NCBI RefSeq assembly: GCF_003063575.1
Contig: NZ_NESC01000001.1
Coordinates: 496,001-560,000 of the forward strand
Length of the DNA stretch: 64,000 nucleotides
Origin: Limnohabitans sp. Jir72
GTDB lineage: Bacteria > Pseudomonadota > Gammaproteobacteria > Burkholderiales > Burkholderiaceae_C
Direction: 5' to 3'
How positions within the stretch are numbered: the first letter of the stretch is position 1; each line of letters begins with the position of its first letter. Shown here piece after piece: positions 44,468 to 53,869 of this stretch. The translations under genes and the position numbers were made by a program. The notes under the pieces were generated by a model. It had not been told where the DNA came from. It made no database searches and saw nothing but the letters and a program-made list of their open reading frames with translations.

Positions 44468-46399
44468 TCAGTGCAGGGCCTGGTAAATCGTCTCGGCCAG
44501 CTCGCGTGAAATGCCCTCGACCCCAGCCAAGTCCTCCACGCTGGCGCCCTCCACGCCCCGCACGCCACCAAAGCGCTGCAACAGGCGAGCCCGCTTGCGC
44601 GGCCCGATACCGGGGATTTCTTCGATCTTGCTGCCGCCCATGCGCACCTTGGCGCGCTGGGCCCGCATGCCGGTGATGGCAAAGCGGTGGGCCTCGTCTC
44701 GGATCTGCGCGACCAGCATCAGGGCGGCCGAGTCCTTGCCCAAGTAAACCTTCTCGCGGCCATCGGCAAACACCAGCTCTTCCAGGCCCACCTTGCGGCC
44801 CTCGCCTTTTTCGACGCCTACGATGTGTGACAAGTCCAGCCCCAGCTGGGTGAACACCTCGCGGGCCATGGACACCTGGCCCTTGCCGCCGTCGATCAGC
44901 ACCAAGTCGGGCAAACGGGCCGTGCCCTCGGCCGAGCGCATGGCCTCGGCCAGCTTGCCGTAGCGGCGCATGAGCACCTGGCGCATGGCCGCGTAATCGT
45001 CGCCGGGCGTGATGCCCTCGATGTTGTAGCGGCGGTACTCGCTGCTTTGCATCTTGTGCTGGCGAAACACCACGCACGAAGCCTGCGTGTTCTCGCCCGC
45101 CGTGTGAGAGATGTCGAAACACTCGATGTGCAGGGCGTCTAAATCGTCCGGTGCCAGGTCGAGCGCATCGGCCAGCGCCCGGGTGCGGGCCTGCTGCGAG
45201 CCCTCTTCGGCCAGCAAGCGCGCCAGCTGGATGTCTGCGTTTTTCTCGCTCATCGAAAGCCACACCCGGCGCTGCTCGCGTGGGTTGTGCACCGCAGAAA
45301 TCTTGTAACCCGCCTGCTGAGACAAGGCTTCGATCAGCGACTTGTCCACCGCCACGCTGGTGATGAGCGCGGCAGGCATCGGGATGCCGATGTAATGCTG
45401 CGCCAAAAAAGCCTCCAGCACTTGCTGCTCCAACGGGCGCTGTGTTTCCGCATCCTCTTCAACGGCCTGCAAGGCGTGGGCATCTTCCACATGCGCCGGA
45501 AAATAAGCCCGGTCGCCCAAATGCCGCCCGCCGCGCACCATGGCCAGGTTCACGCAAGCACGGCCGCCTTGCACGCGCACCGCCAAAATGTCCACATCGG
45601 TGTCGGTGCCCGTGTCCACCGATTGCTGGTGCAGCACCTTGGACAGCGCCGACATCTGGTTGCGCACCTCGGCGGCCAGCTCGAACTCCAGCCGCTCGGC
45701 GTGCGCCATCATCCGGGCCTCCATCTCTTGCAGCAGGGCTTGGGTCTCGCCCTTCAAAAAGCGCTCGGCGTGCTTCACATCGTCGGCATAGCCTTGCGGG
45801 CTGATCAAGTTCACGCAGGGGCCCGAGCAACGCTTGATCTGATACAACAGACAGGGCCGACTGCGGTTGGCAAAGACGGTGTCTTCACAGGTGCGCAGGC
45901 GAAACACCTTTTGCAAAAGTTGAATCGATTCCTTGACCGCCCAAGCACTCGGAAACGGCCCAAAGTAGCGGTGCTTCTTCTCAACAGAGCCCCGGTAATA
46001 AGCCACACGGGGAAAGGTCTGCGGCTCGGGCGCACCTTCTACAGCCTTCAAATGCAGGGTGCCGTTGCCGGTCAACTTCAAATACGGGTAAGTCTTGTCG
46101 TCTCTGAACAGGATGTTGAAGCGCGGGTTGAGCGTCTTGATCAAGTTGTTTTCCAGCAGCAGGGCCTCGGCCTCGGAGCGCACCACCGTGGTCTCCATGC
46201 GGGCGATCTTGCTGACCATGTGGCCAATGCGCGTGCCACCGTGGTCCTTCTGGAAATAGCTCGACACCCGCTTTTTCAGCTGCTTGGCCTTGCCCACATA
46301 CAGCACGTTGCCTTGCGCATCGAAATAGCGATACACCCCCGGCAAAGCCGGGAGCGCGGCCACCTGGGCCAGCAAGGATTCGTCGTGTGCCGCTGTCAT
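44468..46399 (-). CDS. uvrC: Excinuclease ABC subunit C (UvrC)
   Basis: Nuclease of nucleotide excision repair that makes both incisions. The 643-residue protein has the GIY-YIG domain ([20 protein letters not shown], residues 18-37), a cysteine-rich linker ([15 protein letters not shown]), a UVR motif around residue 210, the RNase H-like C-terminal nuclease ([32 protein letters not shown]) and a helix-hairpin-helix pair at the end ([18 protein letters not shown]). Confidence 0.97.
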   Translation of the reverse strand: MTAAHDESLLAQVAALPALPGVYRYFDAQGNVLYVGKAKQLKKRVSSYFQKDHGGTRIGHMVSKIARMETTVVRSEAEALLLENNLIKTLNPRFNILFRDDKTYPYLKLTGNGTLHLKAVEGAPEPQTFPRVAYYRGSVEKKHRYFGPFPSAWAVKESIQLLQKVFRLRTCEDTVFANRSRPCLLYQIKRCSGPCVNLISPQGYADDVKHAERFLKGETQALLQEMEARMMAHAERLEFELAAEVRNQMSALSKVLHQQSVDTGTDTDVDILAVRVQGGRACVNLAMVRGGRHLGDRAYFPAHVEDAHALQAVEEDAETQRPLEQQVLEAFLAQHYIGIPMPAALITSVAVDKSLIEALSQQAGYKISAVHNPREQRRVWLSMSEKNADIQLARLLAEEGSQQARTRALADALDLAPDDLDALHIECFDISHTAGENTQASCVVFRQHKMQSSEYRRYNIEGITPGDDYAAMRQVLMRRYGKLAEAMRSAEGTARLPDLVLIDGGKGQVSMAREVFTQLGLDLSHIVGVEKGEGRKVGLEELVFADGREKVYLGKDSAALMLVAQIRDEAHRFAITGMRAQRAKVRMGGSKIEEIPGIGPRKRARLLQRFGGVRGVEGASVEDLAGVEGISRELAETIYQALH

Positions 46400-46446
46400 G
46401 GCGCGTATTGTGACGGGGAAACACTTTGCCCCGACAATCTCCTCCC

Positions 46447-47523
46447 ATGAAGACGCACCGCCTCTGGGACATTTTTTGCACCGTCATTGACAACCATGGC
46501 GACCTGGGCGTTTGCTGGCGCCTCACGCGCCAACTGCTGGCGCAAGGCCAGTCGGTGCGCCTGTGGGTGGACGACGCCTCGGCCCTGAGTTGGATGGCCC
46601 CCGAAGCACATGAGCTGGCGAATTTGGAGGTCCTGGCATGGACCGCTGCCAGCCAAAGCGAAGTACTGACCAGCTTGCAACCAGCTGATGTTTGGATCGA
46701 AGCCTTTGGCTGCACACTGCCCGAAGCTTTTGTCGCCCACGGTGTCGCAACTCGCCAGCACCAACCCGCCTGGATCAACCTCGAATACCTGAGCGCCGAA
46801 GACTGGGTGCCCCGCATGCACAAGATGCCTTCGCCGGTGATGAGCGGCCCGGCCAAGGGTTGGACCAAAACCTTCTTTTATCCGGGCTTCACCGACAACA
46901 CCGGCGGCCTGCTGCGGGAAACCGATCTGCTGGACAGACAACAGCGCTTCGACCGAGCAGCCTGGCGTCAAAAGCACGCCCCAAGCCTGGCACCGGACGG
47001 CCTGCTGATCAGCCTGTTTTGCTACGAACCCACCGCCCTGCCCCAACTGCTCACCCAGCTGGTCGGCACGCCCCACCACCTGCTGGTCACCCCCGGCCGT
47101 CCGCTGGCTGCCGTGCAACAAGCGCTGGACCACATGCCTGTGCAACCGAGCTGGAGCGCCCTGCCCTACACCGACCAAAACGGCTTCGACGAGATGCTGC
47201 GGGCCTGCGACCTCAACTTTGTGCGCGGTGAAGACTCGCTGGTGCGGGCGCTGTGGGCTGGCCAGCCCTTCATCTGGCACATCTACCCACAGGATGACAA
47301 CGCGCACCATGCCAAGCTGGAAGCGTTTTTGGAGTGGATGCAGGCGCCGCAGAGCCTGCGAAAGGCGCATCGGGTTTGGAATGGGATCGAAATTGGCGAA
47401 TTAACCGCGTTGAGCACTGAAACATTCAACACGTGGGCACACAACGCCCGAGACAAACGCCAACAGCTTTTTGAGCAAACAGATTTACTGGCAAATCTGT
47501 TCAATTTCGTTCCGAAAAAATGA
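46447..47523 (+). CDS. earP: EF-P arginine rhamnosyltransferase (EarP)
   Basis: Transfers rhamnose from dTDP-rhamnose to arginine 32 of elongation factor P, activating it to rescue polyproline-stalled ribosomes. The 358-residue GT-B protein has the N-terminal [20 protein letters not shown] with the catalytic aspartate, and the C-terminal [20 protein letters not shown] with the nucleotide-sugar-binding acidic pair. ATG 46447 was chosen. Its partner efp lies about 10 kb away, after the restriction operon. Confidence 0.94.
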   Translation: MKTHRLWDIFCTVIDNHGDLGVCWRLTRQLLAQGQSVRLWVDDASALSWMAPEAHELANLEVLAWTAASQSEVLTSLQPADVWIEAFGCTLPEAFVAHGVATRQHQPAWINLEYLSAEDWVPRMHKMPSPVMSGPAKGWTKTFFYPGFTDNTGGLLRETDLLDRQQRFDRAAWRQKHAPSLAPDGLLISLFCYEPTALPQLLTQLVGTPHHLLVTPGRPLAAVQQALDHMPVQPSWSALPYTDQNGFDEMLRACDLNFVRGEDSLVRALWAGQPFIWHIYPQDDNAHHAKLEAFLEWMQAPQSLRKAHRVWNGIEIGELTALSTETFNTWAHNARDKRQQLFEQTDLLANLFNFVPKK

Positions 47524-47640
47524 CTCTAAATTTATTAAAAATCAGGCTTATCGCCTAGCCTCAGCCCCTAAAATCATTGTGCTTTGCACGACTTCCCCAC
47601 GGAGTCGCCCACCATTCAAGACTCATCGCCCTACCTGCCC

Positions 47641-50600
47641 ATGACCCCAACCCAATTCAGCTATGACCAGTCATCTGGTACAGCCCGTCACGGCGTCAAA
47701 GAAGAGCAGATTGAATACGGCTTCATCGGCAAGCTGCAGAGCCTCAAATACACCTACCGAGACGACATCCGCGACCGCGCAGCCCTGGAGCAAAACTTCC
47801 GCGAAAAATTCCAAGAGCTCAACCGCGTCAACCTCAGCGATGCGGAGTTCAAACGCCTTTTAGAAGACATCGTCACCGCCGACGTTTTCACAGCCGCCCG
47901 CACCTTGCGCGAGCGCAACTCATTCACGCGTGACGACGGCACGCCGCTCCACTACACCTTGATCAATATCAAAGACTGGTGCAAAAACACCTTTGAGGTG
48001 GTTAACCAGCTGCGCATCAACACCGACTACAGCCACCACCGCTATGACGTGCTCATCCTCATCAACGGGGTGCCCTGCGTACAAGTGGAGCTGAAGACGC
48101 TCACCGTCAATCCGCGCCGCGCCATGGAGCAGATCGTTGAGTACAAAAACGATCCGGGCAACGGCTATAGCAAAACCTTGCTGTGCTTCTTGCAGTTGTT
48201 CATCGTCAGCAACCGCACCAACACCTATTACTTCGCCAACAACAACACGCGCCACTTTGCATTCAACGCAGACGAGCGCTTCTTGCCCATCTATCAGTTC
48301 GCCGACGAAGCCAACACCAAGATCAACCACCTCGATGACTTCGCCCAGAAGTTTTTGCCCAAATGCACGCTGGGCGAAACCATCAGCCGCTACATGGTGC
48401 TGGTGGCCAGCGAGCAAAAGCTGCTCATGATGCGGCCCTATCAGGTGTACGCCGTCAAGGCCATCGTGGACTGCATTCACGACAACTCTGGCAACGGCTA
48501 CATCTGGCACACCACGGGCAGCGGCAAAACGCTTACCTCGTTCAAAGCCTCCACCCTGCTCAAAGACAACCCCGACATTGAGAAATGCCTCTTTGTGGTG
48601 GACCGCAAAGACTTGGACCGGCAAACCCGCGAAGAGTTCAACCGCTTCCAAGAAAACTGCGTCGAAGAAAACACCAACACCGCCAGTTTGGTGCGCCGCC
48701 TGCTGTCTGACGACTACGCCGACAAGGTCATCGTCACCACCATCCAAAAGCTGGGCTTGGCGCTGGACGACAACAGCAAGCGCCACCGTTCTAAAGCACT
48801 GCAACGCACCCACAGTGGCCAAGCCTCTTACAAAGAACAGCTCGCGCCCCTGCAAGACAAGCGCATTGTTTTTATCTTTGACGAATGCCACCGCTCGCAG
48901 TTTGGCGAGAACCACAAAGCCATCAAAGCCTTTTTCCCCAAGGCTCAGTTGTTTGGCTTTACCGGCACGCCCATTTTTGAAGACAACGCCAGCCGCACCC
49001 AGATTGAAGACGAGCAAGCCAGCCTGCGTACGACTGAAGACATCTTTCAAAAGCAGCTGCACGCCTACACCATCACCCACGCCATTGAAGACACCAACGT
49101 GCTGCGCTTTCATGTGGACTACTTCAAGCCCGAAGGTAAGAACGTACCCAAGCCCGGCGAGGCGCTGGCTAAGAAAGCCGTGATTGACGCCATCTTGGCC
49201 AAGCACGACACCGCCACCGCAGGCCGCCGCTTTAACGCTGTGCTGGCCACCGCCAGCATCAACGACGCCATTGAGTACCACGCATTGTTTAAAGAAGCAC
49301 AGACTGCCAAGCAAAAGACTGAGCCTGACTTTATGCCTCTAAACATTGCTTGCGTGTTTTCACCGCCTGCAGAAGGTAACGCTGATGTGCAGCAAATTCA
49401 AGAAGACCTGCCAACTGAAAAAGCCAACAACGAGCAAGACCCCGAAGGCAAAAAAGCCGCGCTCAAAGCTATTCTTGCCGACTACAACACCCGCTTTGGC
49501 ACCGACCACCAGCTGAGCGAGTTTGACCTGTATTACCAAGACGTTCAAAAGCGCATCAAAGACCAGCAGTGGCCCAATACCGACTACCCAGCCGCAAAGA
49601 AGATTGACATCACCATCGTGGTGGACATGCTGCTGACCGGCTTTGACAGCAAATACCTCAACACCCTGTATGTGGACAAAAACCTCAAGCACCATGGCTT
49701 GATACAGGCGTTCTCGCGCACCAACCGCGTGCTGAACGGCACCAAGCCCTACGGCAACATCCTCGACTTCCGCTCGCAAAAAGACGCGGTGGATGCCGCC
49801 ATTGCATTGTTCTCTGGCGAAAAGAGCGATGAGAAAGCCCGCGAAATCTGGCTTGTGGACAAAGCCCCTGTGGTCATCGACAAGCTGCAAACCGCTGTGC
49901 AAGAGCTGGCCGAATTCATGCAATCACAAGGCTTGACCTGTGCGCCCGAAGCGGTGCCCAACCTCAAGGGCGACGATGCCCGCGCCGCCTTTGTGAAGAA
50001 ATTCAAAGAAGTGCAGCGCCTCAAAACCCAGCTCGACCAATACACCGACCTCACGCCAGACAACGCCGCCGCCATCGAGCAAATCTTGCCCAGCGAAGTG
50101 CAGCAAGGCTTTAGAGGTGCATACCTCGAAACTGCACAGCGTCTCAAACAGCAGCAAGACAAGTCCAGCCAAGATGATGGCAACACGACCGACGAGGTAG
50201 ACCAGCTCGACTTTGAGTTTGTGCTGTTTGCCAGCGCCGTCATCGACTACGACTACATCGTGGGCCTCATGTCGCGCTTCTCTAGCCAAGCGCCAGGCAA
50301 GCAGAAGATGAGCCGAGAAGAGCTGATTGGCCTTATCAGCGCCGACGCCAAGTTCATGAACGAGCGCGACGACATTGCCGCTTACATTGCCACCCTCAAA
50401 GTGGGCGAGGGCTTGAGCGAAACGTCTATCCGCGATGGCTACGCACGATTCAAAAAAGAAAAAGACAGCGCTGAGCTGTCGGTCATTGCCACCCAAAACG
50501 GCTTGGCCTCCGACGCATTGCAAGCCTTTGTGGACAGCATCTTGCAGCGCATGATTTTGGACGCCGACGCCTTGACTGACCTGATGACCCCACTTGATTT

Positions 50601-50715
50601 GGGCTGGAAAGCCCGTGCCCAAGCAGAGACCGCATTGATGATCGAGCTGATTCCGTTGCTGACCAAACGCGCCCAAGGGCGCGAAATTTCTGGCTTGCGT
50701 GCGTATGAGCATTGA
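47641..50715 (+). CDS. hsdR: Type I restriction enzyme, R subunit (HsdR)
   Basis: Motor and nuclease subunit of a type I system. The 1024-residue protein has the N-terminal nuclease motif (YDVLILINGVPCVQVELKTL, about residues 135-152), Walker A near residue 290 (WHTTGSGKTLTSFKA), the DEAD-type box FIFDECHRSQFGENH, motif III FGFTGTPIF, and helicase motifs further on (VVDMLLTGFDSKYLNTLYVD and IQAFSRTNRV). It resembles the EcoR124-type group. ATG 47641 is preferred; an in-frame TTG at 47584 adds 19 residues. A TAAAAT -10-like hexamer lies at 47569. It overlaps the next gene by 11 bases. Confidence 0.96.
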   Translation: MTPTQFSYDQSSGTARHGVKEEQIEYGFIGKLQSLKYTYRDDIRDRAALEQNFREKFQELNRVNLSDAEFKRLLEDIVTADVFTAARTLRERNSFTRDDGTPLHYTLINIKDWCKNTFEVVNQLRINTDYSHHRYDVLILINGVPCVQVELKTLTVNPRRAMEQIVEYKNDPGNGYSKTLLCFLQLFIVSNRTNTYYFANNNTRHFAFNADERFLPIYQFADEANTKINHLDDFAQKFLPKCTLGETISRYMVLVASEQKLLMMRPYQVYAVKAIVDCIHDNSGNGYIWHTTGSGKTLTSFKASTLLKDNPDIEKCLFVVDRKDLDRQTREEFNRFQENCVEENTNTASLVRRLLSDDYADKVIVTTIQKLGLALDDNSKRHRSKALQRTHSGQASYKEQLAPLQDKRIVFIFDECHRSQFGENHKAIKAFFPKAQLFGFTGTPIFEDNASRTQIEDEQASLRTTEDIFQKQLHAYTITHAIEDTNVLRFHVDYFKPEGKNVPKPGEALAKKAVIDAILAKHDTATAGRRFNAVLATASINDAIEYHALFKEAQTAKQKTEPDFMPLNIACVFSPPAEGNADVQQIQEDLPTEKANNEQDPEGKKAALKAILADYNTRFGTDHQLSEFDLYYQDVQKRIKDQQWPNTDYPAAKKIDITIVVDMLLTGFDSKYLNTLYVDKNLKHHGLIQAFSRTNRVLNGTKPYGNILDFRSQKDAVDAAIALFSGEKSDEKAREIWLVDKAPVVIDKLQTAVQELAEFMQSQGLTCAPEAVPNLKGDDARAAFVKKFKEVQRLKTQLDQYTDLTPDNAAAIEQILPSEVQQGFRGAYLETAQRLKQQQDKSSQDDGNTTDEVDQLDFEFVLFASAVIDYDYIVGLMSRFSSQAPGKQKMSREELIGLISADAKFMNERDDIAAYIATLKVGEGLSETSIRDGYARFKKEKDSAELSVIATQNGLASDALQAFVDSILQRMILDADALTDLMTPLDLGWKARAQAETALMIELIPLLTKRAQGREISGLRAYEH

Positions 50716-52090
50716 ACCTCTGCATGAAAACCACCGCGTTGAACTCAAGCGCGAGCTCACCCCCGAGCTCGACCTCGAAAAAGAAGTCGTCGCCTTCCTG
50801 AACAGCCACGAAGGCGGCTTCATCTACATCGGTGTAGATAACACCGGCCAACGCGTCGGTGTGGCCGATGTGGATGGCGACATGCTCAAAATCAAAGACC
50901 GCATCAAAAACAACATCAGCCCTTCGGCCATGGGCTTGTTTGATGTGCTCGAAGAAGAGGGCCCAAAGGGCGTGCACTGTATCAAGGTCATCGTGGCCAG
51001 CGGCAGCGAAAAGCCCTATGCCAAAAAGAAATATGGCCTCAGTGAAAAAGGCTGCTTTGTACGCGTGGGCAGCGCCGCCGAGCCCATGCCCACCGCCATG
51101 ATTGAGCGGCTCTTTGCCAACCGCACCCGCAACTCCATTGGCAAAATCAAAGCCCACCGCCAAACCCTGAGCTTTGAGCAACTGCGCATTTACTACGAAG
51201 AAAAGCGCAAGCCCCTGGGCCGACAATTCAAAGCCAACCTAGAGCTCACCACCGAAGACGGCGCACTCAACTACGCCGCCTACTTGCTGGCCGACGAAAA
51301 CGGCATGTCCATCAAAGTGGCCAAGTACCAAGGCAAAAACCGCGTGCACCTGATCGAGAGCAACGAATACGGCTACTGCTCACTCATCAAAGCCACCAAA
51401 GCCGTGCTCGATAAGCTGGAGCTGGAAAACAAAACCGCCAGCACCATCACCGCCAAAGAGCGCATTGACGTGCGCCTGTGGAACCCCGTGGCCATGCGCG
51501 AGGCGGTGATCAACGCCATCGTCCACAACGACTACAGCCGCGAAGCGCCACCCAAGTTTGAAATCTTTGCCGACCGCATCGAAATCACCTCGGCCTGCGC
51601 CTTGCCTGAGGGCTTGACCCCTGCTGAGTTTTTTGAGGGCTACTCCATCCCCCGCAACAAAGAGCTGATGCGCGTCTTCAAAGACCTAGAGATGGTCGAA
51701 CACCTTGGCTCGGGCCTGCCGCGCATCACCGAGTTTTATGGGCCAGAGTGCTTTCGCTTCACTGAAAACTTTTTGCGCATCAGCTTTGCGGCCAGCAGGC
51801 CGGTGCATGAGGAGGAGACAACCGATCCAGTCACCCCGCAAGTCACCGAACAAGTAACCGAACAAGTAACCGAACAAGTACGTCGCCTCTGCATGGCTCT
51901 GGGGCAAGAGGCTAAAGGCGCAAAAGAGCTGATGCAGTTGCTGACCCTTAAGCACCGCCCGAGCTTTTTAGAAGGCTATTTGAACCCGGCCTTGCAGCAG
52001 AATTTTGTGGAGATGACCCAGCCAGACTCACCACGCAGCCCTACACAAAAATACCGCCTGACCGCACAAGGAAAGGCCTTGTTGAAATGA
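50705..52090 (+). CDS. AlbA_2/Schlafen-like ATP-binding protein in R-M operon
   Basis: A 461-residue protein. The N-terminal AlbA_2 (divergent AAA-4/Schlafen-like) domain covers about residues 8-130 (HRVELKREL, VAFLNSHEGGFIYIGVDNTG, KGCFVRVGS). The middle is a GHKL-type ATPase-like domain (REAVINAIVHNDYS, KFEIFADRIEITSACALPEG, EHLGSGLPRI). After a VTEQ repeat hinge comes a small winged-helix-like end. Such proteins often regulate transcription or accompany defence loci. The start overlaps the hsdR stop by 11 bases and the end overlaps the next gene by four, so it is part of the operon. Confidence 0.88.
   Translation: MSIEPLHENHRVELKRELTPELDLEKEVVAFLNSHEGGFIYIGVDNTGQRVGVADVDGDMLKIKDRIKNNISPSAMGLFDVLEEEGPKGVHCIKVIVASGSEKPYAKKKYGLSEKGCFVRVGSAAEPMPTAMIERLFANRTRNSIGKIKAHRQTLSFEQLRIYYEEKRKPLGRQFKANLELTTEDGALNYAAYLLADENGMSIKVAKYQGKNRVHLIESNEYGYCSLIKATKAVLDKLELENKTASTITAKERIDVRLWNPVAMREAVINAIVHNDYSREAPPKFEIFADRIEITSACALPEGLTPAEFFEGYSIPRNKELMRVFKDLEMVEHLGSGLPRITEFYGPECFRFTENFLRISFAASRPVHEEETTDPVTPQVTEQVTEQVTEQVRRLCMALGQEAKGAKELMQLLTLKHRPSFLEGYLNPALQQNFVEMTQPDSPRSPTQKYRLTAQGKALLK
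51827..51880 (+). repeat. In-frame 12-base tandem repeat (VTEQ)
   Basis: Three 12-base units, CAAGTCACCGAA then two copies of CAAGTAACCGAA (51839-51874), flanked by a degenerate unit before and half a unit after. They encode Q-V-T-E repeats between the ATPase-like part and the C-terminal part. The unit length keeps the frame, so copy number could vary without breaking the gene. Confidence 0.9.
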
Positions 52091-52443
52091 CCGTACCCCA
52101 GCAGCACAGCCTTAAGCCTGGCCCTTCGACATATCAAAACTTGCTTGCTGAGTTGAAGACGCACATGGCCGAGTTGCAAACCCTGCACGAACAGACCATT
52201 GAAGCCCTGACGCCCACCGTCCAAGCCATGGTGCGCAGTGGCAGCCGCAATGTGCAGCAGATCGAGCACACACTTGACCAGCTTTTAGACCATGCCTGTT
52301 TGCCAGAGGGGTTGGCCCTGTTTAAAACCCTGTGTCGCCACTACTGGACCCTGGACCCGCAAGCCACCACAAGACACGTCCACGCCTACCGCGAGATGTG
52401 GGATGAGGATGACCAGAACGACACCGATGAGGTGCAAGAATGA
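52087..52443 (+). CDS. Small protein of unknown function in R-M operon
   Basis: A 118-residue, mostly helical soluble protein with a central segment likely to form a coiled coil (YQNLLAELKTHMAELQTLHE) and an acidic tail (REMWDEDDQNDTDEVQE). I do not recognise the family. Its ATG overlaps the stop of the AlbA_2 gene by four bases, and its stop overlaps the start of a 56-codon gene in the same way, so it is translated as part of the operon. Confidence 0.75.
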   Translation: MTVPQQHSLKPGPSTYQNLLAELKTHMAELQTLHEQTIEALTPTVQAMVRSGSRNVQQIEHTLDQLLDHACLPEGLALFKTLCRHYWTLDPQATTRHVHAYREMWDEDDQNDTDEVQE

Positions 52444-52610
52444 ACCACAAGACCTTGGATCTCCTGCGCTTCTGGGCGTCCATCTACAACCCCGCTTTGA
52501 ATGATGGCAAATTCGCCACAATCAAAAGCCCTGCCAGGGTCACTGAATTGGTAATCGTGGCCATGCGCAGCTTGCTGGCCGATCACCACGTCAAGAGGCT
52601 GGCGCGATGA
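52440..52610 (+). CDS. 56-residue protein of unknown function in R-M operon
   Basis: A short reading frame between the 118-residue gene and hsdS. It begins at ATG 52440 inside an ATGA overlap and ends at 52610 in another ATGA that starts hsdS. The protein begins MNHKTLDLLRFWASIYNPAL and ends LLADHHVKRLAR, a basic, helical-looking peptide. Exact four-base overlaps on both sides are strong evidence that it is translated. Family not recognised. Confidence 0.75.
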   Translation: MNHKTLDLLRFWASIYNPALNDGKFATIKSPARVTELVIVAMRSLLADHHVKRLAR

Positions 52611-53848
52611 GCGGCGAGAAAACAATGCGGGTGCCCAAACTGCGGTTTCCGGAGTTTCGGGGGGCTGCAGATTGGAAGGAGCGACAGATAGGCGAGTTTC
52701 TGAGTGAAAGCCGCTTGGCCGGAAGCAAGGGGAATGTCGCGAAAAAGATCACCGTCAAACTTTGGGGGAACGGGGTCTTTGAGAAGAACGACGCAATCCA
52801 AGGCAGCATCAACACCCAGTATTTCCGGCGTAAAGCTGGCCAATTCATTTACAGCAAACTAGATTTTTTAAACCAAGCTTTTGGAATCATTCCACCCGGC
52901 TTGGACAACTTCGAATCTACGGTGGATTTGCCCTGCTTTGACTTTGCAGAAGGGCTTAGCCCCGTTTTCTTACTGGAATACGTTAAACGAAAAGACTTCT
53001 ACGAAAGACTGGGAGAAACGGCTGATGGAAGTCGAAAGGCGAGACGGATTCATGCGGAGACTTTCCTATCGTTCCCAGTCGCACTTCCAGTCCCTGCCGA
53101 ACAACAAAAAATCACCGACTGCCTGAGTTCGGCGGACGAACTGATCGCTGCGCAAGCGCGCAAAGTGGATGCGCTCAAGACCCATAAAAAAGGGCTGATG
53201 CAGCAACTCTTCCCCCACGAAGGCGAAACCCACCCGCGTCTGCGCTTCCCCGAGTTTCAAAACGCCGGGAAGTGGGAGTCTCGGAAGATTGGCGATATGT
53301 TCAGCCTCACCAATGGTTATGCTTTCAAGCCAGAAGATTGGAAACCGACAGGGACGCCAATCATCCGCATCCAGAATTTGAACGATCCATCGGCCGAGTT
53401 CAATTACTCGCAGGAACCTGTGCCAGAACGAAACCGCGTTGAGCGAGGCGATTTGCTCTTTGCTTGGTCGGGGACTCTGGGCTCATCTTTCGGTGCTCGA
53501 ATTTGGAATGGTCCGTCTGGTGTTCTGAATCAGCACATCTTCAAGGTCCTGATGGATGAACGGAAGATCAAATTACCATTTGCGTTACTGACTCTTGCGA
53601 GAGTTGAAGATGACATCGCGAAGAAGTCGCATGGGTTCAAAGTCTCGTTTGTTCACGTTAAGAAGTCGGACCTCGTCAAAGTCGCACTGGCACTGCCGTC
53701 ACTAGCCGAACAACAACGCATAGCCGACTGCCTCTCGTCTCTCGACACCCTTATCACCGCCGCCACCCAAGAACTCGACATCCTCAAGACCCACAAAAAG
53801 GGCTTGGTGCAGCAGCTGTTTCCCTCGGCCCAAGAGGTGGCGGCATGA
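52607..53848 (+). CDS. hsdS: Type I restriction enzyme, specificity subunit (HsdS)
   Basis: A 413-residue specificity subunit that picks the target site for HsdM and HsdR. It has two target-recognition domains, each opened by LRFPEF plus a tryptophan (PKLRFPEFRGAADW; PRLRFPEFQNAGKW) and closed by a near-identical helix repeat (AEQQKITDCLSS...LKTHKKGLMQQLFP; AEQQRIADCLSS...LKTHKKGLVQQLFP). The gene is intact. Both recognition domains, especially the second (about 53270-53700), look more AT-rich than the flanks, typical of horizontally exchanged domains. The recognition site cannot be read from the sequence. Confidence 0.95.
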   Translation: MSGEKTMRVPKLRFPEFRGAADWKERQIGEFLSESRLAGSKGNVAKKITVKLWGNGVFEKNDAIQGSINTQYFRRKAGQFIYSKLDFLNQAFGIIPPGLDNFESTVDLPCFDFAEGLSPVFLLEYVKRKDFYERLGETADGSRKARRIHAETFLSFPVALPVPAEQQKITDCLSSADELIAAQARKVDALKTHKKGLMQQLFPHEGETHPRLRFPEFQNAGKWESRKIGDMFSLTNGYAFKPEDWKPTGTPIIRIQNLNDPSAEFNYSQEPVPERNRVERGDLLFAWSGTLGSSFGARIWNGPSGVLNQHIFKVLMDERKIKLPFALLTLARVEDDIAKKSHGFKVSFVHVKKSDLVKVALALPSLAEQQRIADCLSSLDTLITAATQELDILKTHKKGLVQQLFPSAQEVAA

Positions 53849-53869
53849 GCGCGCTGACAAAGAAAACCC

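Noticed and set aside
47920..49314. A 464-codon minus-strand frame within hsdR
   Set aside because: Antisense shadow of a gene with complete helicase motifs.
51827..51880. Short repeats considered as a CRISPR-like array
   Set aside because: Units are 12 bases, tandem without spacers and in frame inside a gene.
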